Below, in pieces: positions 5,607 through 9,454 of a DNA stretch of 9,454 bases. Position 1 is the first letter of the stretch; each line of letters begins with the position of its first letter. Source of the stretch: JAFGJQ01 sp052034525 (lineage in GTDB: Bacteria > Planctomycetota > Phycisphaerae > UBA1845); the NCBI GenBank assembly GCA_052034525.1, contig JBPOIK010000021.1, forward strand, positions 1 to 9,454, written 5' to 3'. Made by a program: the position numbers and the translations under genes. Below the pieces are notes generated by a model. That model was not told the DNA's origin. It did not search any database and was given only the letters and a program-made list of their open reading frames with translations.

Positions 5607-6118
5607 CGCCAGGCAGAGCGAATCCGCCACAGGCTGAATCGGCGAATCTCGTTGCCGGAGTGCAGCACGCGGCGGCAAGAAGAGGCAACAAGCGTTAACC
5701 TGCTGTCAGGGCGGAGGTTACGTCTGTGTGTGCGGGCGTCGTGTTGCGGACCAGCCGCGGCCACAGAAAACCCCGAACCCCCGGTGAAGCGTTCATCCAC
5801 TGCCCACGGCAGGAAAACCTGCGGGTGGCCACTGAGTTCCCGTCGTTCGTCACAGCCACATGCACGCGCCCGGTGCGTATCGGCACGGAAGCGCCAGCAC
5901 GCCGGCAGTCTGGTCCGGACGAGCGACAGGCCGGCTTCGGAGCGAGCGTAGCAGCGATGTTGTCTGGCGAGGAACCGGCGCGAATCGGCACGATTCGCCG
6001 CCGCCGAGGGATTCTGATTATGGTCGACGTGAGACACTTCTGTCCGCTCGTCCGAACCGTCCGCCGCGATCGAACATGGGGCACCTGGCCGGCCCCATCA
6101 AGGCCGGAGAGGGGGCTT
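5607..6118. other. Unexplained spacer between divergent rpsU and kdsB
   Basis: About 510 bp shows no convincing gene. Frames stay open on both strands but give arginine-rich translations without domains or start signals. A hairpin at 5804-5828 has a GCAGG/CCTGC stem, an AAAA tetraloop and an outer CCAC/GTGG stem. I looked for RNase P RNA, tmRNA, SRP RNA and tRNA signatures and did not find a credible match. An unrecognised small RNA or a decayed gene cannot be excluded. Confidence 0.45.
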
Positions 6119-6147
6119 TTGACAGCCCTCGAAACGCCGAGTAAGAT
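6119..6147 (+). promoter_or_regulatory. Sigma70-type promoter for kdsB-pyrG
   Basis: A perfect -35 TTGACA (6119-6124) is followed after exactly 17 bp by TAAGAT (6142-6147, 4/6 to TATAAT). It is the best-formed promoter in the window. Transcription would begin near 6154, essentially at the start of kdsB, which implies a leaderless or nearly leaderless message. Confidence 0.65.
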
Positions 6148-6168
6148 TGCCCCGTGCATCCCCCAAGT

Positions 6169-6960
6169 ATGCCCAGTGTTCCGCCGGATGTGTTCACGGT
6201 TTCCGCGTGTGCGGTGATCCCGGCCCGGTTTGCCTCGACGCGTTTTCCCGGCAAGCCGCTGGCCAGGGAGACGGGCAAGTATCTGATACAGCATGTATAT
6301 GAGCGGGCACTCGCGGCCGGCCACATTCAGCGGGTCATCATCGCCACCGACGACGAGCGGATTCTGGAAGCCGTCCGCGAGTTCGGCGGCGAGGCGATCA
6401 TGACGCGCACGGACCAGGCATCGGGCACCGATCGCGTGGCCGAGGTGGCGGCCGAGCTGGACTTCGACATCATCGTGAACGTGCAGGGTGATGAGCCGGA
6501 GCTGGAATCGACCTGCATCGACCGACTGGTCGAGCGGCTGGCGGTCGATCGTCAGTGTCAGATGGCCACACTGGCCTGCCCGTTCTCCGCGGTTCCCCAG
6601 AGCGACCCGACGGACGTCAACGCCGTGAAAGTGGTAATCGACGGGCAGGGTCGGGCGTTGTACTTTTCACGCGGCCTGATTCCCTATCCGGCCGCGCCGG
6701 CCGAGCCGACGGGCGTCAGCGGACCTGCGCCTCCGTATCTGCACCTGGGCATCTATGCGTACCGCCGGGATTTCCTGATGACCCTGGCCTCGCTGGAACC
6801 GACCCGGCTGGAGCGAATCGAACGACTGGAACAGCTCCGGGCTCTGGAACACGGATACTCCATCGCCGTGGAGCTGGTGGAGCGTGCGACGGCCGGTATC
6901 GATACGCCGGCCGATTATGCCGCGTTTGTGAAACGATACGGAGCCCGATCGCGCCGATAG
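6169..6960 (+). CDS. kdsB: 3-deoxy-manno-octulosonate cytidylyltransferase (CMP-Kdo synthetase)
   Basis: KdsB joins Kdo to CTP, giving CMP-Kdo and pyrophosphate, so that Kdo can be transferred to lipid A during lipopolysaccharide synthesis; it is cytoplasmic. The 263-aa chain follows E. coli KdsB closely. It has VIPARFASTRFPGKPL (residues 16-31, nucleotide-binding loop), IIATDDERI, MTRTDQASGTDRVAEV, IIVNVQGDEPE (metal/CTP site around 103-111), MATLACP, NAVKVVID, ALYFSRGLIPY, HLGIYAYRRDFL and LEQLRALEHGY, then GIDTPADYAAF at the end. The start is uncertain: ATG 6169, GTG 6154 and GTG 6190 are all in frame and none has a Shine-Dalgarno. The predicted transcription start near 6154 makes a leaderless or short-leader start likely. 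It is 43 bp upstream of pyrG and probably co-transcribed with it; PyrG makes the CTP it uses. Confidence 0.95.
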   Translation: MPSVPPDVFTVSACAVIPARFASTRFPGKPLARETGKYLIQHVYERALAAGHIQRVIIATDDERILEAVREFGGEAIMTRTDQASGTDRVAEVAAELDFDIIVNVQGDEPELESTCIDRLVERLAVDRQCQMATLACPFSAVPQSDPTDVNAVKVVIDGQGRALYFSRGLIPYPAAPAEPTGVSGPAPPYLHLGIYAYRRDFLMTLASLEPTRLERIERLEQLRALEHGYSIAVELVERATAGIDTPADYAAFVKRYGARSRR

Positions 6961-7003
6961 GAAGCAGTCCGCCATCCCCAACTCAGCGCTTCAGAGAGCC
7001 GCC

Positions 7004-8770
7004 ATGACCCCCGACAGAGTGCTCGCCGGTTTCGGGAACGTCTCGGACGATACCGAGTTTTACACGCTGGTGCCCCCCGGCTATCAGCCGGGCCGGACCA
7101 AGTTCGTCATCGTGTTCGGCACGGTGATGAGCGGGTTGGGCAAGGGTATTTTTGCCAGCTCGTTGGCCAAGGTCATGCAGGACAAGGGGTTCAAGGTGGC
7201 GCCCATCAAGCTGGAAGGCTACCTGAATCTCGACAGCGGCACCCTGAATCCCTACCGGCACGGCGAGGTATTCGTTCTGGACGACGGCATGGAGTGCGAC
7301 ATGGACCTGGGCACGTACGAGCGCGTGCTCAACCAGAACCTGTCGCGGCAGAACTTCTGCACCAGCGGGCAGATCTTCTCCGAGGTGCTCCTCAAGGAGC
7401 GCAAAGGCGGATACCTGGGCCGCGACGTGCAGATGATCCCCCACGTCACGGGCGAGGTGAAGTATCGCCTGCGGGAGCTGGCCGTCCGGACCGGGGCGGA
7501 CATCGTGTTTGTGGAGATCGGCGGCACCGTGGGAGACGTGGAGAACGCATACTTCATCGAGGCCGTCCGGCAACTGGCCTTCAAGGAGGGGCCCAACAGT
7601 TGCTGCTACGTCGCCCTGACCTACGTGGTGGAGCCGCCCACCCTGGGCGAGCAGAAGTCCAAACCGGCGCAGCTCAACATCCGGCAGCTCATGGCCACGG
7701 GGATCATGCCCCACATCATCGCCTGCCGCGCCCATCGGCCCGTGACCCGCAAGGTGCAGGAGAAGCTGGCCCTGTATTCCAACGTGCCGGTGGAACGGGT
7801 GTTCTCCATGCACGACATGGAGAGCGTGTATCTGGTGCCGAACATGCTGCGTGAGGCAGGCATCGATCAGGCGGTCATGGGAATTCTCGCCCTGCCGCCG
7901 GCCGATGCGTCACGCGAGCAGCAGGCGCGGATGGTGTGGGACGGGTACATCACGCGTTACCGAACGGCGGACCGGCCGGTCACCATCGGCATCACCGGCC
8001 GATATACCTCCCTGCGAGACTGTTACGCCAGCATCATCCAGGCCCTGGAACACGCCGGCACCCACTTGGGCGCCCGCGTCCGGATCGAATGGATCGACAG
8101 CGGCGGTGTCGCCGACGCGGACGTGGCCGACCGGCTGGCAGAGATGCACGGCATCATCGTGCCCGGAGGGTTCGGCGTACGCGGCGTGGAAGGCAAGATC
8201 GCCTGCGTACGCTACGCCCGGGAGAACCGGATGCCTTATCTCGGCCTGTGCTACGGGTTCCAGATCGCGGTGATCGAGTACGCCCGAAACGTCTGCGGCC
8301 TGGAGGGCGCCAACAGCACGGAAGTGAATCCGGCCGCGCCCCATCCGGTCATCGACACCCTGCCGGAACGACGCACGACCGAAGAATCCGCCGGCAAGAT
8401 GCGGCTGGGCGGCCAGGATGTGGAGCTGATGCGCGGCAGCCGGGCCTGGAACCTCTACGGCCAGGTCTCCACCGTGCGGCTCCGCTTCCGGCACCACTAC
8501 GAGGTGTCGCCGCGGTACATTCAACCGCTGGAGGACGGCGGAATGATCTTCAGCGGCCGGGCTCCGGACCAGCCCATCATGCAGATTCTGGAACTGCCCG
8601 CCGACCAGCACCCCTGCTTTCTGGCCACCCAGGCTCGTCCCGAACTCACGTCTCGCCCCTTGCAGCCCGACCCGCTGTTCGTCGAACTGGTGCGGTCCGC
8701 GATGGTTTACGCCGGCGTGGCGGACGAAACGAACCGGCCTGCCACCGCGCGCTCCGCGTCCTGCGGCTGA
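7004..8770 (+). CDS. pyrG: CTP synthase, atypical subfamily with altered glutaminase-site residues
   Basis: CTP synthase converts UTP to CTP with ATP and ammonia from glutamine. The 588-aa product has an N-terminal extension of about 30 residues, an amidoligase domain (P-loop GTVMSGLGKG 39-48; HGEVFVLDDG; D99/D101; EIGGTVGD with E171) and a class I glutamine amidotransferase domain (PGGFGVRGVEGK; nucleophile C416 in GLCYGFQ; ANSTE; E547). Compared with E. coli PyrG the P-loop G11 is T40, the invariant-looking KLDPY is KLEGY (residues 69-73), and two glutaminase-site residues differ: the catalytic His515 position is R545 (in TQARPELTS) and the Arg470 position is H498 (in RFRHHYEV). C416 and E547 are kept. 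Use of glutamine may therefore be changed or lost, leaving free ammonia; this is an inference. ATG 7004 has only a weak AGAGAG upstream. It is the probable second gene of the kdsB operon. Confidence 0.95.
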   Translation: MTPDRVLAGFGNVSDDTEFYTLVPPGYQPGRTKFVIVFGTVMSGLGKGIFASSLAKVMQDKGFKVAPIKLEGYLNLDSGTLNPYRHGEVFVLDDGMECDMDLGTYERVLNQNLSRQNFCTSGQIFSEVLLKERKGGYLGRDVQMIPHVTGEVKYRLRELAVRTGADIVFVEIGGTVGDVENAYFIEAVRQLAFKEGPNSCCYVALTYVVEPPTLGEQKSKPAQLNIRQLMATGIMPHIIACRAHRPVTRKVQEKLALYSNVPVERVFSMHDMESVYLVPNMLREAGIDQAVMGILALPPADASREQQARMVWDGYITRYRTADRPVTIGITGRYTSLRDCYASIIQALEHAGTHLGARVRIEWIDSGGVADADVADRLAEMHGIIVPGGFGVRGVEGKIACVRYARENRMPYLGLCYGFQIAVIEYARNVCGLEGANSTEVNPAAPHPVIDTLPERRTTEESAGKMRLGGQDVELMRGSRAWNLYGQVSTVRLRFRHHYEVSPRYIQPLEDGGMIFSGRAPDQPIMQILELPADQHPCFLATQARPELTSRPLQPDPLFVELVRSAMVYAGVADETNRPATARSASCG

Positions 8771-8942
8771 CCGCTTTCGCCGCGCATCGTAAACTCCCGA
8801 TGAATCCAAGCGCCCGGTGAATTGTATCTGGCAGCGGGGGGTGGAGATTCGGCATGACGCGCCGACTGAAGGTGCGGCATGTCGGATCGCGTGGGTCACT
8901 GCCGGCGCTGGTGGCGAGCGGTTTGAGCCCTCCGGCCGGGGT

Positions 8943-9109
8943 CTGACTGTCCAAGCACCCCACTCCGGGCCGGGATTTGATTGTCCGGACCGACCGCTGC
9001 GCCCGGGGGTTGATTGTCCGGACCGACCGCTGTGTCCCGGGGGTTGATGGTCCGGGCCGACCGCTGCGGCCGAAAGCTGACTGTCTAAACCGGATGCTCC
9101 GGCCAGCTT
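8943..9109. repeat. Tandem repeat array, five units of 33-34 nt
   Basis: Unit starts are 8943, 8977, 9010, 9044 and 9077. The central units are close copies: those at 8977 and 9010 share TTGATTGTCCGGACCGACCG and differ by only a few bases near the 3' end, and the 9044 unit reads TTGATGGTCCGGGCCGACCG. The outer units are degenerate and begin CTGACTGTCC and CTGACTGTCT. The core GTCCGGAC is its own reverse complement. There is no unique spacer, so this is not a CRISPR. The period is not a multiple of three and the frames across it look non-coding. It sits between the pyrG stop and the IS66-like relic, and the last unit overlaps the relic's 3' end. Confidence 0.85.
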
Positions 9110-9454
9110 CCTCTTGATCCACGAAGATCGCCCGAGGATTCGGACCGGTCCCCGTTCCTCCACATGCGCGACGTCATCGCCCACTTGCCGCGCGGCGAGG
9201 ATCCCGCCTCGCTCCTGTCCGCCGCCTGGCCCACGCCGCTCCCCGGCAGAACCTCCACGGACCAGGCATCCGCGCAAGACCGGATCTCGTCGAGCCGCGC
9301 GGCCGACTCCGCGCGACGCAACGCCAGATGCTCGGCGTCGCCGAACGCGGAGGACGGATCCTCCCGCGCGTCCTGCGCTTTGCGCTCCACGGCAAACAAA
9401 TCCTGGATCCGCTTCAACATATGCCCACAACGGCGACGGTCCTCCAGACGCGCG
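9085..9454 (-). pseudogene. Decayed IS66-family transposase fragment (runs off right edge)
   Basis: The minus-strand frame is open from the window edge to TAG (9087-9085). It contains MLKRIQDLFAVERKAQDARE, then LALRRAESAARLDEIRSCAD and AWSVEVLPGSGVGQA. This matches the part of IS66 transposases just before the final catalytic glutamate, where a helix with LxxIxxLYxxE leads through RxxxSRPxLxxI to VLPxSxxGxAxxYAxNQW. After GVGQA the similarity breaks: an apparent small insertion precedes KWAMTSRMWRNGD, which still recalls NQWxALTRFLxDGR. The expected NNxxERxLRPxxxGRKNWLF region, including the catalytic Glu, is unrecognisable before the early stop. I read it as an inactive relic lacking its C-terminus; the upstream part lies beyond the window. 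Confidence 0.7.

Noticed and set aside
5740..5800. RNase P RNA-like ACAGAAA near GGCCACAGAAAACCCCG
   Set aside because: The partner conserved block GAGGAAAGTCC is missing upstream on the same strand, so the short match is chance.
5820..5900. tmRNA-like tag on the minus strand (reads NDGNSVA in one frame)
   Set aside because: There is no tRNA-like 3' end, T-loop or correct tag ending; it is a chance resemblance.
5726..6217. 163-codon plus-strand frame and overlapping minus-strand frames in the rpsU-kdsB spacer
   Set aside because: The translations are arginine-rich without domains, starts lack signals, and the plus frame runs through the kdsB promoter and start.
8943..9109. CRISPR array
   Set aside because: The units abut directly with no unique spacers, outer units are decayed, and no cas genes are present.
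7910..9430. 506-codon open frame on the minus strand opposite pyrG
   Set aside because: It mirrors the well-supported pyrG coding sequence, then crosses the repeats and the IS66-like relic out of frame; it has no domains and reflects high GC.

Overview
The window is GC-rich chromosomal DNA from a Gram-negative bacterium. KdsB (Kdo activation for lipopolysaccharide) implies an outer membrane. A member of the PVC superphylum, probably Planctomycetota (Phycisphaerae-like), fits best. The reasons are the kdsB-pyrG pair (a linkage I also recall from Chlamydia), an atypical CTP synthase, a beta-helix 'choice-of-anchor'-type C-terminus, sparse Shine-Dalgarno use and wide spacers. The lineage is an inference and no rRNA is present to test it.

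Layout. 1-700 is an accessory-looking edge: the start of an unknown minus-strand gene with a strong ribosome binding site, divergent from a less GC-rich gene for a small membrane-anchored protein. 700-1395 has no convincing intact gene; it holds hairpins and a faint minus-strand transposase-like relic. 1396-2888 is a promoter followed by a ParA-family ATPase gene and an overlapping VanZ-like membrane protein gene. A bare hairpin at 2941-2959 separates these from a minus-strand 3' fragment of a beta-helix surface protein (2988 to about 3390). 3676-4638 encodes an enlarged RNase HII-like nuclease with a complete D-E-D-D set. 4810-5207 is a promoter and a STAS-domain anti-sigma-factor antagonist. 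5319-5498 on the minus strand is rpsU (ribosomal protein bS21, 59 aa), with a promoter and a leader hairpin. 5607-6118 is an unexplained spacer. 6119-8770 is a well-formed promoter followed by kdsB and pyrG. 8943-9109 is a five-unit, 33-34 nt tandem repeat that abuts a decayed IS66-type transposase fragment running off the right edge.

How the genes work together. kdsB and pyrG form a plausible functional operon, since CTP synthase makes the CTP that KdsB uses to activate Kdo. rpsU serves translation initiation. The ParA, VanZ, nuclease and STAS genes are housekeeping or regulatory functions with no obvious common pathway.

I did not find a convincing new multi-gene system. The most notable signals are the changed glutaminase-site residues in PyrG (His to Arg at the catalytic-triad position, Arg to His at the glutamine-binding position), the tandem repeat array, the enlarged RNase HII-like protein, and the STAS protein in which the usual DSSG motif reads NSSN.
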